From contig CAYTWB010000010.1 of the NCBI GenBank assembly GCA_964441945.1, forward strand, positions 4,286-68,285: DNA of 64,000 nucleotides, given 5' to 3'. Below, one piece after another: positions 8,938 to 18,074 of this stretch (positions within the stretch are counted from its first letter, which is position 1; each line of letters starts with the position of its first letter). The DNA is from JADGQM01 sp964441945 (GTDB lineage Bacteria > Desulfobacterota > Syntrophobacteria > Syntrophobacterales > Syntrophobacteraceae). A model generated the notes under the pieces. That model searched no databases. It saw nothing but the letters and a program-made list of their open reading frames with translations, and was not told the DNA's origin. The position numbers and the translations under genes were made by a program.

Positions 8938-9888
8938 ATGGGACAGAACGACCCTGGAGAAAAGGCCGCACAGAGAGTGGCGGAAGCGCTACAGAAAACG
9001 GGAGCCCAACGCAGTCATCTGGGAGATGTGCTCAAGGCGTTCAGTGCCATGCGGATTGAACAGGCACGCTGGAAGGCGGAGCTCACAACCCCACTGGATT
9101 GTGAGGATATCGCCGCTCCTGACCCGGAAAGATTCGGTAAAGGTATTCCTCTTGCCGGCAGAGAACGGCTCTGCCGCCTGGGCGATTTGTGGCGGACTGC
9201 CGTCGAGCGGCTCATTCCCCCGTTGAAAGAGGGTTTTCCAACAATCAGCGGACAGATCGAAAAGCTGCAAGCGGCCATCCTGGATGGAAGCTTTTTACCC
9301 GACATGTTGCTTGGTGCGGCATTAGGAGGCAGGAACCAGGTGGCACAAGAAATGGCGGCAGATGTCGACATGGATGCTGAGCTCATCGGTTTCATCTTGA
9401 CCGAGCTTGCCAGGCCGGTGGTCGAAAAACGCGCCGAGCTCCTGCAGCCTCTGATCAATGATCTCACCTGGAACAAAGGGTACTGTCCCGTTTGCGGATC
9501 GCTTCCTGCGTTGAGCCTGCTCAGGGAAAAGGAAGGCCGGCGCTGGCTCCGATGCGATTTTTGTGCGCACGCATGGCGTTTTCATCGCACTACCTGTCCC
9601 TTTTGCGACACCCAGGAGGTGAGAGATTCTGAGTTCTTCTTCATTGAAGGATGCCAGCAGGAACGGGTGGAAGTCTGCCATAAATGCAAACGATACATCA
9701 CTGCGATCGATCTTAGAACTTTTGCCGATGAAGTGGTATTGGAAGTAGCGGACATTGCTCTGATGCACCTGGATGCCATTGCCCAGGAAAAGGGTTTCCA
9801 GCCCATGAAGGGTAGTGGCTGGCAGGGCACTGATCAGACCTCCTCTGTGACAGATGCCAACCCTGAGACGGTTTCAACTGATGCATGA
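8938..9888 (+). CDS. fdhE: FdhE, formate dehydrogenase accessory protein
   Basis: 316 residues. FdhE is a cytoplasmic rubredoxin-like chaperone that binds the formate dehydrogenase catalytic subunit before Tat export. Four CxxC pairs are visible in the C-terminal half: YCPVCGS, CDFC, CPFC and CHKC. The start chosen is ATG 8938, preceded by GGGAG; a TTG eight codons upstream is less convincing. The N-terminal 180 residues are helical, as in the family. Position after fdhAB and the absence of an opposing gene until 9942 support its membership in the fdh locus. Confidence 0.92.
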   Translation: MGQNDPGEKAAQRVAEALQKTGAQRSHLGDVLKAFSAMRIEQARWKAELTTPLDCEDIAAPDPERFGKGIPLAGRERLCRLGDLWRTAVERLIPPLKEGFPTISGQIEKLQAAILDGSFLPDMLLGAALGGRNQVAQEMAADVDMDAELIGFILTELARPVVEKRAELLQPLINDLTWNKGYCPVCGSLPALSLLREKEGRRWLRCDFCAHAWRFHRTTCPFCDTQEVRDSEFFFIEGCQQERVEVCHKCKRYITAIDLRTFADEVVLEVADIALMHLDAIAQEKGFQPMKGSGWQGTDQTSSVTDANPETVSTDA

Positions 9889-9941
9889 TCGAGTGCACCC
9901 CTGCGGGTTCGCTCACAGGGAGAGCAACTTGCCGGATTCAC

Positions 9942-10715
9942 TCATGGATTTCGTTTATAACGTTCCTTTTTTGCCTCCCGTTTCCAATCGTCCTTTTTCC
10001 GGCCTCGCTTCCCGCTGCTTTTATCGGCGCCAGCCACGCCGGATGAGTGACCGTTCAGTTGCCTGGCATCCAGCAGAAACGAACCGGGCGATAAAGGCAG
10101 GTCCGGTCGCCCCGGTTTCGTTTCAGCTCTTTTCCGAGACGTGAGAAGTGAAAGCTGTTCAGCACGAATAAGGGGGAAGATGAGGTAGCGGAGGGGAACA
10201 CGTTCAACGAGATATAACCCGGCACCGGCCAGGCGAATTGCCTCGCCCTCGGTGCAGGCCCTGCCCGCAAGGACTTGAAGCAGCAGCACCCCCTGATCAC
10301 GCCTTTTGCCGATACGCAGCGCAAAATCCCTGTCGGCACTGAGAGGCACAAAAAAACGGTTGCTGCGGTCTATCCCATGCTCCATCACCACCGCATATTG
10401 CTTCTGCCGACAGGCAAAATAGAGCCTCTCCGGCAGGTCCTGGACAATCGGGTAGGACGGCCTGTCCAGGTCAGATCGCAAACGAAGCAGGTTACCGTCC
10501 AGCACAAATGGGAGGTCCAATCCCAGGAGGCTCAATTCCCTCAGGTGGCTTTCGCGGACAAAACGAAGGGAGGGGTCTTCCTGCAGGGCCCAGTAGAGCT
10601 CTTTCCACGGCATTGTTCCGTCCGGGTCCCAGAAGAGGCCGTATTCGGCCGGAGCATGATAAGCAACGTAGCTTAAGGTTTTACTCAATGTTCTCGGGCT
10701 GTATTGTGCCGTCAT
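9942..10715 (-). CDS. RNA 2'-phosphotransferase (KptA/Tpt1)-like protein with altered active site
   Basis: 257 residues from ATG 10715 (GGAGAAG 6 bases upstream; ATG 10730 also possible). The fold signature of Tpt1/KptA is recognisable: TLSKTLSYVAYHAP at the N-terminus, YGLFWDPDGTM, and FFVPLSADRDFALRIGKRR followed by VLLLQVLAG and VPLRY. KptA removes a 2'-phosphate from RNA using NAD+. Here several residues expected in the family differ: LRH is AYH (Tyr19), the QGHS region reads LDRPS, LYHGT reads LYFAC, and VHLS reads VPLS. The C-terminus is a Lys/Arg-rich tail. It may be inactive, or use a different substrate. Converges on fdhE with a 53-base gap. Confidence 0.6.
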   Translation of the reverse strand: MTAQYSPRTLSKTLSYVAYHAPAEYGLFWDPDGTMPWKELYWALQEDPSLRFVRESHLRELSLLGLDLPFVLDGNLLRLRSDLDRPSYPIVQDLPERLYFACRQKQYAVVMEHGIDRSNRFFVPLSADRDFALRIGKRRDQGVLLLQVLAGRACTEGEAIRLAGAGLYLVERVPLRYLIFPLIRAEQLSLLTSRKRAETKPGRPDLPLSPGSFLLDARQLNGHSSGVAGADKSSGKRGRKKDDWKREAKKERYKRNP

Positions 10716-11200
10716 GCGACGCTTCTCCATTCACCAATCATTTCCTTGACTGGGTTTTCGACGTGAGCAGGGGGATTTTCAACGCTCTTACAGTACTTCA
10801 AAGCCGCACAAAAATTGAGTTTTATTTAAGTTTACATAATATATATTATCAGACATCATATTGGGTGTTCTGGACCCCGTCGTTTGCCCATGCGCGTCAA
10901 CTTAAGAGAATTCGATTGTACTTCCGAATATTTATGGCTGCGGTTGAAGACACACATCGTCACCCCGGCAGGCATTTAGCCGGGGTCCAGAAGACTCTCA
11001 AGGGCCTGGATTCCGGCCAACCCGGATTCCGGTAAACATGCCGGAATGACGTTCGGGGGACTACCCGAATTTGTGATACACTGAAAATCCTCAAATTGAC
11101 GCGAATGGGCTTTCGCCGGGGTAACGGTGTGAGTGAGTTTGGAGATAGTCTCTGAGTGCTTCCACTCACTGGAGTGCGCGCCATTCAGGGTATTTTTCGC
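10716..11200. other. Gene-free stretch between the KptA-like gene and tRNA-Gly, holding one dispersed repeat
   Basis: About 485 bases without a convincing gene. The first 230 bases are AT-rich and may carry the KptA-like gene's promoter. The rest is dominated by the CCGGAAT-type repeat listed separately. Apparent reading frames here lack ribosome sites. Confidence 0.5.
10958..11051. repeat. Dispersed palindromic repeat, CCGGAAT family (copy 1)
   Basis: The unit opens with CGTCACCCCGGCA and closes with TGCCGGAATGACG, near-complementary ends, with internal GGATTCCGGCCAA and CCGGATTCCGG modules. Related sequence occurs at 18886-19025 and across 21310-21760 in this window. It has no coding capacity and resembles a MITE- or REP-type element. 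Confidence 0.7.
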
Positions 11201-11229
11201 TTGACTTTCTCTGCCGCCTTTATTAATTA
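11201..11229 (+). promoter_or_regulatory. Promoter of tRNA-Gly
   Basis: TTGACT (11201-11206), a 17-base spacer and TAATTA (11224-11229), 15 bases before the first base of the tRNA. Confidence 0.55.
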
Positions 11230-11243
11230 ACAGCGGCGACAGA

Positions 11244-11318
<75 letters not shown>

Positions 11319-11332
11319 TCAGAAAGATAGCC

Positions 11333-11360
11333 AGGGTGGTAACGAAGCCACCCTTTTTTT
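11333..11360 (+). terminator. Rho-independent terminator of tRNA-Gly
   Basis: AGGGTGG (11333-11339) pairs with CCACCCT (11348-11354) and runs into seven Ts (11354-11360). It overlaps the earliest possible GTG start of the next gene and argues against that start. Confidence 0.85.
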
Positions 11361-11407
11361 GTCATGCCGTATTTGGCGTTGCTTTCTTCTGCCCGTTCAC
11401 CTGGAAG

Positions 11408-12433
11408 ATGAAAAGAGCTCAGACAAGACCCGGTGCTGAGAATGCCACCAAGCACAGATCAAAAAGAGAAGCCCTGGAAGAGCTCTGTTCTCATTTTCAT
11501 CCCAAAGATCATGTGTTGATAACAATCGATCCGGACCCGGATGCCATTGGCTCAGCGCTCGCACTGAAACGGATTCTCTGGCACAGGGTTCAGTCCACTA
11601 CGATTGGGATGATACGCCCCATCAGGCGCCTCAACAATCTTACAATGGTGCGAATTCTAAAGCTCCCGCTCGTTCTGCTCACACGCGACAAGCCCGAACG
11701 CTTTGACAAATATGTTGTGGTAGACGGGCAGCCAAACCACAATGAATTCTTTCAGCGCTTTCATTATACCGCAGTCATTGACCACCACCCGGCCGGCGAC
11801 TCTCTGGGAGAGGCATCCTTTGTGGACATCCGTCCGGGATATGGTTCTACCAGCACAATCCTCACTGAATTCATGAAGACCGCCCGGATCAAGCCTTCCA
11901 AGACGATTGCCACGGTCCTCCTGTACGGTATTAAGACCGACACGCGCAACTTCGAGCGCAACACCATCGTTCAAGATATTGAGGCCTTTCGCTATCTCTT
12001 TCCTTTGGCCAATCACAGCACACTGAGAAAAATAGAAATTGCTGATCTGTCGTTTGGTGATCTGAAGTATTTCCATCAAGCTGTCGAGCGAAAGCATGTT
12101 GTCAGGGACCGCCTTTTTGCACACCTGGACGAAATCCCTTCGGCTGATATTCTTGTTGTGATTGCTGAATTCTTTCTGAAAGTTCACGACATTTCATGGA
12201 GTATCATTTCCGGCATCCTTGAGGGCAACTTGATTATCGTGGTGCGCAATGACGGCAGCAGGGATGCCGGCAAGATCATCAGGCGGGCCTTCGGGCATAT
12301 GGGATGTGCAGGAGGTCATCAGGCCATGGCGAGGGCTGAAATCCCACTTGCCAACCTGGGCCAGGTCCTGGAGAAGCCGACCTCATCCGCAATTGAGTTT
12401 CTCATACGAAAGCGACTGTCTCCTTTCCCATGA
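11408..12433 (+). CDS. DHH-family phosphoesterase (NrnA/RecJ-like)
   Basis: 341 residues. DHH/DHHA1 proteins are Mn-dependent phosphodiesterases acting on short oligonucleotides, pAp or cyclic dinucleotides. Motif I is DPDPDAIGSALAL, motif II VVDGQPN, motif III AVIDHHP, and the C-terminal DHHA1 signature is GCAGGHQAMARAEI. The start is uncertain: a GTG at 11336 lies inside the tRNA terminator, so ATG 11408 is preferred although its ribosome site (GGAAG) is close. The stop overlaps the rnhA start by four bases (ATGA), so the two are translationally coupled. Whether it degrades nanoRNA or a cyclic dinucleotide cannot be told from sequence. Confidence 0.85.
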   Translation: MKRAQTRPGAENATKHRSKREALEELCSHFHPKDHVLITIDPDPDAIGSALALKRILWHRVQSTTIGMIRPIRRLNNLTMVRILKLPLVLLTRDKPERFDKYVVVDGQPNHNEFFQRFHYTAVIDHHPAGDSLGEASFVDIRPGYGSTSTILTEFMKTARIKPSKTIATVLLYGIKTDTRNFERNTIVQDIEAFRYLFPLANHSTLRKIEIADLSFGDLKYFHQAVERKHVVRDRLFAHLDEIPSADILVVIAEFFLKVHDISWSIISGILEGNLIIVVRNDGSRDAGKIIRRAFGHMGCAGGHQAMARAEIPLANLGQVLEKPTSSAIEFLIRKRLSPFP

Positions 12434-12870
12434 CATCTGACAGAGTGGAGATTTTTACGGACGGTGCCTGTTCCCCCAATCCTGGACCGGGAGGTTGGGG
12501 AGCGATCTTGCGCTACGGTGAGATCGAAAAGGAGATGTCCGGCCATGCCCCGGGAACGACGAATAATCGCATGGAATTGACTGCAGTTGTGGAAGCGCTC
12601 CGAGCAATCAAGAGGCCTTGCCGCATCACCATCCACACGGATTCCCGCTACATAAAGGATGGCATAACCCGCTGGATCCTGGTATGGAAACGTAACGGGT
12701 GGAAAACGAGCGCCGGGACGCCTGTCAAGAACAAAGATCTCTGGCTTGCTCTGGACGAAGCAAGCCAACGCCATTCAATCGAATGGAATTGGGTTAGGGG
12801 CCACACGGGCCATCCTGAGAATGAACGCTGCGATCTGTTGGCTCGTTCGGCAATCCGGGAGAACGACTGA
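12430..12870 (+). CDS. rnhA: Ribonuclease HI
   Basis: 146 residues, normal length. Hydrolyses the RNA strand of RNA-DNA hybrids. The four catalytic carboxylates lie in FTDGAC, RMELTA, HTDSRY and RCDLLA. Overlaps the DHH gene by four bases, which pairs two nucleic-acid phosphodiesterases in one unit. Confidence 0.96.
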   Translation: MTSDRVEIFTDGACSPNPGPGGWGAILRYGEIEKEMSGHAPGTTNNRMELTAVVEALRAIKRPCRITIHTDSRYIKDGITRWILVWKRNGWKTSAGTPVKNKDLWLALDEASQRHSIEWNWVRGHTGHPENERCDLLARSAIREND

Positions 12871-12894
12871 CTTCACAGCAGGCCGGCAGACAGA

Positions 12895-14394
12895 TCATTC
12901 CCAGTGCTCTATTTTTTCACTTCCGATGATATACCGGCAAGCCCGCCCTTTGCCGGTCCGCTGTAAGACCCCTGAGTCGACCATTTCGCTCAGTTCCCGC
13001 AAGGCCTGACGCTCTGATATGTCATTGAGCTGAGAGTAGTACTTGTTGGTGATGAAGCCATGGTCCTTAATGAAGTCAATAGTTCTCAGCTGACGCGGCC
13101 GCAAACCCCATTGTGGGAGTCGATCGCCTGGTCCCAATCCTTTAGGCGAGCCCATGTTTTCTGGTGACACCCCATCCTCGGATGACGTGGATTCCCGAGA
13201 ATCCTGCCTTCTCATAGTTTGAGCGGGCTCCCGGATTTCCTGAGGGAGGTCCTTGACCATGATTCTTTCTCCAGTCGAAAGGATCACGGCCCTTTCGATA
13301 ACATTCTCCAATTCCCGCACATTTCCCGGCCACGAATAATCCAGCAGGGTGCGCATGGCTTCCGGCTCGAAGGCGGTCAGGACAGGACCACCCTCCTGTG
13401 TGTATTTGGCCAGGAAGTGGTTGACAAGTAGAGGAATGTCGTCTGTTCTCTCCCTCAGCAGGGGAAGTTGCACATGAACCACATTGAGACGGTAGTAGAG
13501 ATCGGAGCGAAATTTTCCCCGGGCAACCTCCTCTTTGAGGTTCCGATTGGAGGCTGCTACAACTCGAACGTCCACCTTAAGGGTCTGGCTGCCCCCTACC
13601 CGTTCGAATTCCATCTCCTGGAGGACACGCAGAAGCTTGACCTGAAGAGGCGGTGACATTTCACTGATCTCATCCAGAAAAAGCGTCCCTTCGTGAGCCA
13701 ACTCAAAACGCCCTTTGCGCAGATTCACCGCACCGGTAAACGCTCCCTTTTCATGGCCGAACAGCTCACTTTCCAGGAGGGTTTCAGGCAGGGCGCCACA
13801 GTTGACCGTGATAAAGGGAAGCTCCCGCCTGGAGCTGTTAAAGTGTATGGCGCGGGCGATCAGTTCCTTCCCTGTACCGGATTCACCGGTTATCAGTATC
13901 GTCGCCCTGGATGGCGCGACCTTTTCAATCAGCTGGTAGATGCGCTGCATCGAGGCGCTCTTGCCGATAATATTCCCGAACTGGTAGCGTTCCTGGAGTT
14001 CCTGGCTCAAGTATCGGTTTCTGCGCACGAGTTGGTAATGGTCGATGGCTTTGCGGATGGTGAGCTTCAATTCCTCATTCTTAAAGGGCTTGAGAATGTA
14101 GTCGAAAGCGCCCTTTTTCATGGCCTCCACAGCCTTTTCCACGGAGCCGTAAGCGGTCATCATGATAATCGGGAGATCGGGATGCTGGATATGAATGCGA
14201 TGGAGAAAAGCCATGCCGTCCATACCCGGCATCTTCATATCCGTGATCACGACATCCAGATCATATTCCGCAACGATCTCCAGACCCTTTTCCGCAGTGT
14301 CCGCGGTGGCTACGTGGTACCCTTCTTCACTGAGCAGGTCTTCGAGAATCAGAAGGTAGTTCTTTTCGTCATCTACAATCAGAATACTTTCCAT
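12895..14394 (-). CDS. Sigma54-dependent response regulator (NtrC family) with a non-Fis C-terminal winged helix
   Basis: 499 residues. REC domain at about 1-120 with phospho-acceptor Asp in VITDMKMPGMDG; AAA+ domain at about 140-380 with Walker A GESGTGKE, the sigma54-contact loop GAFTGA, and Walker B LFLDEI. The usual Fis-type HTH is replaced by a linker and a winged-helix segment (LRPRQLRTIDFIKDHGFIT ... ERQALRELSEMVDSGVLQRTG) similar to the wHTH of Fic/RecG-like proteins. It should activate sigma54 promoters when phosphorylated, probably by the kinase encoded just upstream on the same strand (99-base gap). The regulon is unknown. Confidence 0.92.
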   Translation of the reverse strand: MESILIVDDEKNYLLILEDLLSEEGYHVATADTAEKGLEIVAEYDLDVVITDMKMPGMDGMAFLHRIHIQHPDLPIIMMTAYGSVEKAVEAMKKGAFDYILKPFKNEELKLTIRKAIDHYQLVRRNRYLSQELQERYQFGNIIGKSASMQRIYQLIEKVAPSRATILITGESGTGKELIARAIHFNSSRRELPFITVNCGALPETLLESELFGHEKGAFTGAVNLRKGRFELAHEGTLFLDEISEMSPPLQVKLLRVLQEMEFERVGGSQTLKVDVRVVAASNRNLKEEVARGKFRSDLYYRLNVVHVQLPLLRERTDDIPLLVNHFLAKYTQEGGPVLTAFEPEAMRTLLDYSWPGNVRELENVIERAVILSTGERIMVKDLPQEIREPAQTMRRQDSRESTSSEDGVSPENMGSPKGLGPGDRLPQWGLRPRQLRTIDFIKDHGFITNKYYSQLNDISERQALRELSEMVDSGVLQRTGKGRACRYIIGSEKIEHWE

Positions 14395-14493
14395 AACCTG
14401 TCTGCACCGTCAGGAGACAAGAGATAAAAGCCATTGAAACACAGGCAAAAGCCGAAGGCAGACGAAAATGACCCGCGTTCCATGGGCTGGGCA

Positions 14494-15981
14494 TCAACAA
14501 CCCGGAATCATCTCCACTGATGTAGCGTCTTCTTCGCCAAGCGGTTGATAGAGAGGCAGGCGGATAATCATCGCGGTCCCCTTCCCTTCTTCACTATCCA
14601 CTTCAATCTCGCCATGATGGCTGTCGATGATATTCTGCACAATCGCCAACCCCAAGCCCGATCCTTTTTCACGAGTAGTAAAAAAAGGATTGAAGATCTT
14701 CTTACGGACATCAGGTGGAATCCCCGGCCCGGTATCCTGAATGATGAGCTCCATCCGGGGTGATCTCATGTTCCCATTGGTCAAGGCAGTACGTACCCGC
14801 AGGGTGCCTCCGTGCGGCATGGCCTGAAGAGCATTGGCAAAAAGATTGACAAATGCCCGATAGAGCAGATCCGGGTCCGCTTCAAATGTGAAATAACCAC
14901 TCTCATATTGCCGTTCTATTTGGACTCCCAGCTTTTGGAATTCCGGTTCCATGACCATTAGATTGCGCTCCAAAACATCCTCCATTCGGCATTTCATTGG
15001 GCGAAGCGTCTTGGGGCGAGCAAAATCCAGGAACTCCGTCAAGGTATCGTTCAGGCGGGTGGCTTCTTCCACAATGATCAACGAGAAGCGCTTCTGCCGT
15101 TCGTTTTCTATGCGGTCGCAAAGGAGTTCCGCCGTGCTCCGGATGATTCCCAGGGGATTGCGAATCTCATGGGAAACTCCGGCAATCATCTCTCCCAGGG
15201 CTGCCAGCCGTTCAGTCTGGTGAAGCTTTTGCTCCAACTTCCTCTGTTCCGTCGCGCGGGCGGTTATGATCCGTTCCGCCCGGCGGGCAATCAAGAGTAT
15301 CGTTGTAAAAAGGACCCCGACAAAGGCAAGAAAACCCATCGCAATGATCCATTGAAACCGCCGGACGGCGTCATAATCATGGGTCATTTCCTGGGTGATT
15401 TCAAAGACACCAATGACTCGCCTCAAGCTCAACGGACCTTCTATATCGATAGACATGGGGTAATAGGTTTTGAGTTTGCGGGTCCCCCCTTTCCATTCGA
15501 TACCCCAAAACGACTCCGCTTCATCTTTGAGGACCGAAGCCGATCGCTCTGCCAGGGCCTGCCGGAAGACCTCGCCGAGGTCCCCTTTCTTGCCGACAAC
15601 CACGGATTCAGTGCTGTAGGTGAGCACCTGATCGGGATCATAGATGTTGACGCTCTCTACCGAGAGACCATGAATCGTATTGCGCACCACTCTGTCCAGC
15701 CGTTCACGCTGGCTTTGGCGGCTCAGGCGGATTTCACCCTCGACCAACATCGTCGGCCAGGTAAACTGCATGAACACCTGGTGATTCAGATTGGTTGCGA
15801 CAAGCAAAGCGTATTGTTCACTCTTCTGGAAGAGAATCTCCCTTGCCCGTCTTGAAATGAAACCGGAGAGGAAAAGTGTGCACACCAGAATAACCATAAG
15901 ACTGCTAAGCGAAAGATACTTGACAAGCCTGAAAGGTTTGATGCCTTCAATACTTCTTGGCACTGGTCTTAGCAATTCCAT
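14494..15981 (-). CDS. Membrane sensor histidine kinase, partner of the adjacent NtrC-type regulator
   Basis: 495 residues. A first membrane segment near residues 27-45 (LSSLMVILVCTLFLSGF) and a second near 212-232 flank a periplasmic sensor region of about 165 residues. The cytoplasmic part has the H-box (AGVSHEIRNPLG), N-box (NLFANALQAMP), and G-boxes (DTGPGIPP; GSGLGLAIVQ). The layout is like AtoS/ZraS-type kinases that pair with NtrC-class regulators. The sensor region has no recognised ligand motif. Overlap or coupling with rarA is absent (17-base gap), but all three genes run the same way. Confidence 0.9.
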   Translation of the reverse strand: MELLRPVPRSIEGIKPFRLVKYLSLSSLMVILVCTLFLSGFISRRAREILFQKSEQYALLVATNLNHQVFMQFTWPTMLVEGEIRLSRQSQRERLDRVVRNTIHGLSVESVNIYDPDQVLTYSTESVVVGKKGDLGEVFRQALAERSASVLKDEAESFWGIEWKGGTRKLKTYYPMSIDIEGPLSLRRVIGVFEITQEMTHDYDAVRRFQWIIAMGFLAFVGVLFTTILLIARRAERIITARATEQRKLEQKLHQTERLAALGEMIAGVSHEIRNPLGIIRSTAELLCDRIENERQKRFSLIIVEEATRLNDTLTEFLDFARPKTLRPMKCRMEDVLERNLMVMEPEFQKLGVQIERQYESGYFTFEADPDLLYRAFVNLFANALQAMPHGGTLRVRTALTNGNMRSPRMELIIQDTGPGIPPDVRKKIFNPFFTTREKGSGLGLAIVQNIIDSHHGEIEVDSEEGKGTAMIIRLPLYQPLGEEDATSVEMIPGC

Positions 15982-15998
15982 CGGCGATTCGCAAACAT

Positions 15999-17363
15999 CT
16001 AAGAGTCAGAAGGTTTCGGATTGCAGGCACTTGCCAGCTTCTGCCGGCGTTCCAGGAGCATTTCGCGTCGTTTTCCTTCCCATCCTCGCGAAGTCGGATC
16101 ATAGAAAACCGTCCCATCCAGCGATTCGGGCAAGTAGCGCTCAGGGACCCACGCGTCCGGGGTGTCATGCGGATAACGATAGTTTTTACCATAGCCCAGT
16201 TGTTTCATGAGCGGCGAGGGGGCATTGCGGATGTGCATGGGAACCGGTGCAGTGCCTGTTTCTTTGGCCAGAGCCAGTGCCTTTCCGAAGGCCGTGTAGA
16301 GTGCATTGCTCTTGGGAGCCAGAGCCAGATACACGACCGTTTGGGCCAGCGCAAGATCTCCCTCCGGACTTCCCATCAGCTGATAAGACTGAAGCGTCGC
16401 GACGGCTTCCACCACCGCCATCGGATCGGCCAGACCGATATCTTCGACCGCCATTCGGGTCAGCCGCCTGGCAATATAAATCGGGTCTTCGCCTGCATTC
16501 AGCATACGAGCCAACCAGTACAGACCCGCATCGGGATCACCGCCGCGGATACTCTTGTGCAGCGCAGAGATAAGATTGAAATGCTCCTCTCCTCCCTTGT
16601 CATAGTGGACAGCCTTGCGCTGGAGGGCTTCCTGCATGGCTCCATAATCGACAATCCGAATGCCGTCCGATCCGGGGGGCGTTGTAGAAACGGCGATATC
16701 GAGGGCATTCAGTACGATCCGGGCATCTCCCCCCGAGGCGGCAAAGACGTACTCCTCTGCCTCTTTCTCAAGTCGGGCCGGATATTTCCCGAGGCCTCTT
16801 TCTTCATCGGCCAGTGCGCGGGCAATAATGATTCGCAGTTCATCCGTTCCCAGGGGTTCCAGTACCAGCACCTGAGCCCTGGAGAGCAACGGCCGAATGA
16901 CTTCAAAGGAGGGATTTTCCGTCGTCGCGCCCATCAGCAATATGCTTCCCCGTTCCACATGAGGCAGAAGCGTGTCCTGTTGCGCCTTGTTCAGACGATG
17001 GATCTCATCCATAAACAGCCATGTTCGTTTTTTTCCTCTCGCCCAGACTGCTTGAGCCTCTTCCACCGCAGCTCGGATTTCACGAGTCCCGGCCATAACC
17101 GCAGACATGGCAATCAGATGAGTCTGGGTTTGCCGTGCTATGATTCCGGCCAGAGTGGTTTTTCCCGATCCGGGAGGACCCCAGAGGATGAAAGACTGGA
17201 GCCTCTGATTGCGCAAAATACGATCAAGAATTCTCCCCGGAGCCAGCAAATGGCCCTGACCGACAAAGTCTTCAATCCGAGTCGGCCGCATCCTTTCGGC
17301 CAATGGCGACTGGCCCCTCAAAGCTTCCTCGGCACGTTTCTGAAAAAAAGTCATTTGCTGCAT
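15999..17363 (-). CDS. rarA: Replication-associated recombination protein A (RarA/MgsA)
   Basis: 454 residues. AAA+ ATPase related to clamp loaders that acts at stalled replication forks. Hallmarks are LAERMRPTRIEDFVGQ, Walker A WGPPGSGKTT, Walker B FMDEIHR, ATTENPSFEV (sensor region), and the C-terminal segments DPDAGLYWLARML and YPHDTPDAWV. Full length. Transcribed in the same direction as livFG upstream (9-base gap), but the liv genes have an unrelated role. Confidence 0.95.
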   Translation of the reverse strand: MQQMTFFQKRAEEALRGQSPLAERMRPTRIEDFVGQGHLLAPGRILDRILRNQRLQSFILWGPPGSGKTTLAGIIARQTQTHLIAMSAVMAGTREIRAAVEEAQAVWARGKKRTWLFMDEIHRLNKAQQDTLLPHVERGSILLMGATTENPSFEVIRPLLSRAQVLVLEPLGTDELRIIIARALADEERGLGKYPARLEKEAEEYVFAASGGDARIVLNALDIAVSTTPPGSDGIRIVDYGAMQEALQRKAVHYDKGGEEHFNLISALHKSIRGGDPDAGLYWLARMLNAGEDPIYIARRLTRMAVEDIGLADPMAVVEAVATLQSYQLMGSPEGDLALAQTVVYLALAPKSNALYTAFGKALALAKETGTAPVPMHIRNAPSPLMKQLGYGKNYRYPHDTPDAWVPERYLPESLDGTVFYDPTSRGWEGKRREMLLERRQKLASACNPKPSDS

Positions 17364-17372
17364 CAGGTCCCT

Positions 17373-18074
17373 CTATTCACCGAGATAGGCCTTGCGTACT
17401 CGCTCGTCCTGGAGCAACTGCTCTCCGGCGCCTTCTAGAATAACTCTTCCCGTCTCGAGAACATAGGCATAGTCAGCCACATTCAGGGCGGCCATGGCAT
17501 TCTGTTCCACCAACAGGATGGTGGCTCCCTGTGCATTGATGGCTCGAATCGTTCTGAAGACCTCCTCGACGACCAGCGGGGCCAGCCCGAGAGAAGGCTC
17601 ATCGAGGAGCACCAGCTTCGGGCGGCTCATCAGGGCCCTTCCCAGGGCCACCATCTGCTGTTCTCCACCGCTCAGCGTCCCAGCCAGTTGCTTGCAGCGT
17701 TCTCGAAGTCGCGGGAACAGCGAATAGACCCATTCCAGTTGTGTCATGAATTCATTTTGGCGCTGGTGATAGGCCCCGAGTTCCAGGTTCTCCAGAACCG
17801 TCAGATTTGGAAACACGTGCCGCCCTTCAGGGCTCACCCCGATGCCCAGACGGATGATTTCATGGGTGGTCATTCTTGCCAGTTCCAGGTCGCCAAACTT
17901 GATAGAACCCGAACGCGCCCTGACAAGCCCGACAATGGTTCGAAGCGTGGTGCTCTTGCCGGCACCGTTGGCTCCGATCAGGGTTACGATCCGGCCGGCC
18001 TCAACCTCGATGTCTATTCCCTTGAGTGCGTGAATGCCCCCGTAGTAGACATGAAGACCATTCACTCTCAGCAT
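17373..18074 (-). CDS. livF: Branched-chain amino-acid ABC transporter ATP-binding protein LivF
   Basis: 233 residues. Short LivF-type ATPase: Walker A GANGAGKST, signature LSGGEQQ, Walker B LVLLDEPSLGLAP, H-loop residue. Energises import of leucine, isoleucine or valine with LivG, LivM and LivH. Start overlaps the end of livG by seven bases. Confidence 0.95.
   Translation of the reverse strand: MLRVNGLHVYYGGIHALKGIDIEVEAGRIVTLIGANGAGKSTTLRTIVGLVRARSGSIKFGDLELARMTTHEIIRLGIGVSPEGRHVFPNLTVLENLELGAYHQRQNEFMTQLEWVYSLFPRLRERCKQLAGTLSGGEQQMVALGRALMSRPKLVLLDEPSLGLAPLVVEEVFRTIRAINAQGATILLVEQNAMAALNVADYAYVLETGRVILEGAGEQLLQDERVRKAYLGE

Noticed and set aside
11336..11407. N-terminal extension of the DHH phosphoesterase from GTG 11336
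   Set aside because: The GTG lies inside the hairpin of the tRNA-Gly terminator; the extension lacks family similarity.
15957..17438. 493-codon plus-strand frame
   Set aside because: Antisense shadow of rarA, whose ATPase motifs are intact.
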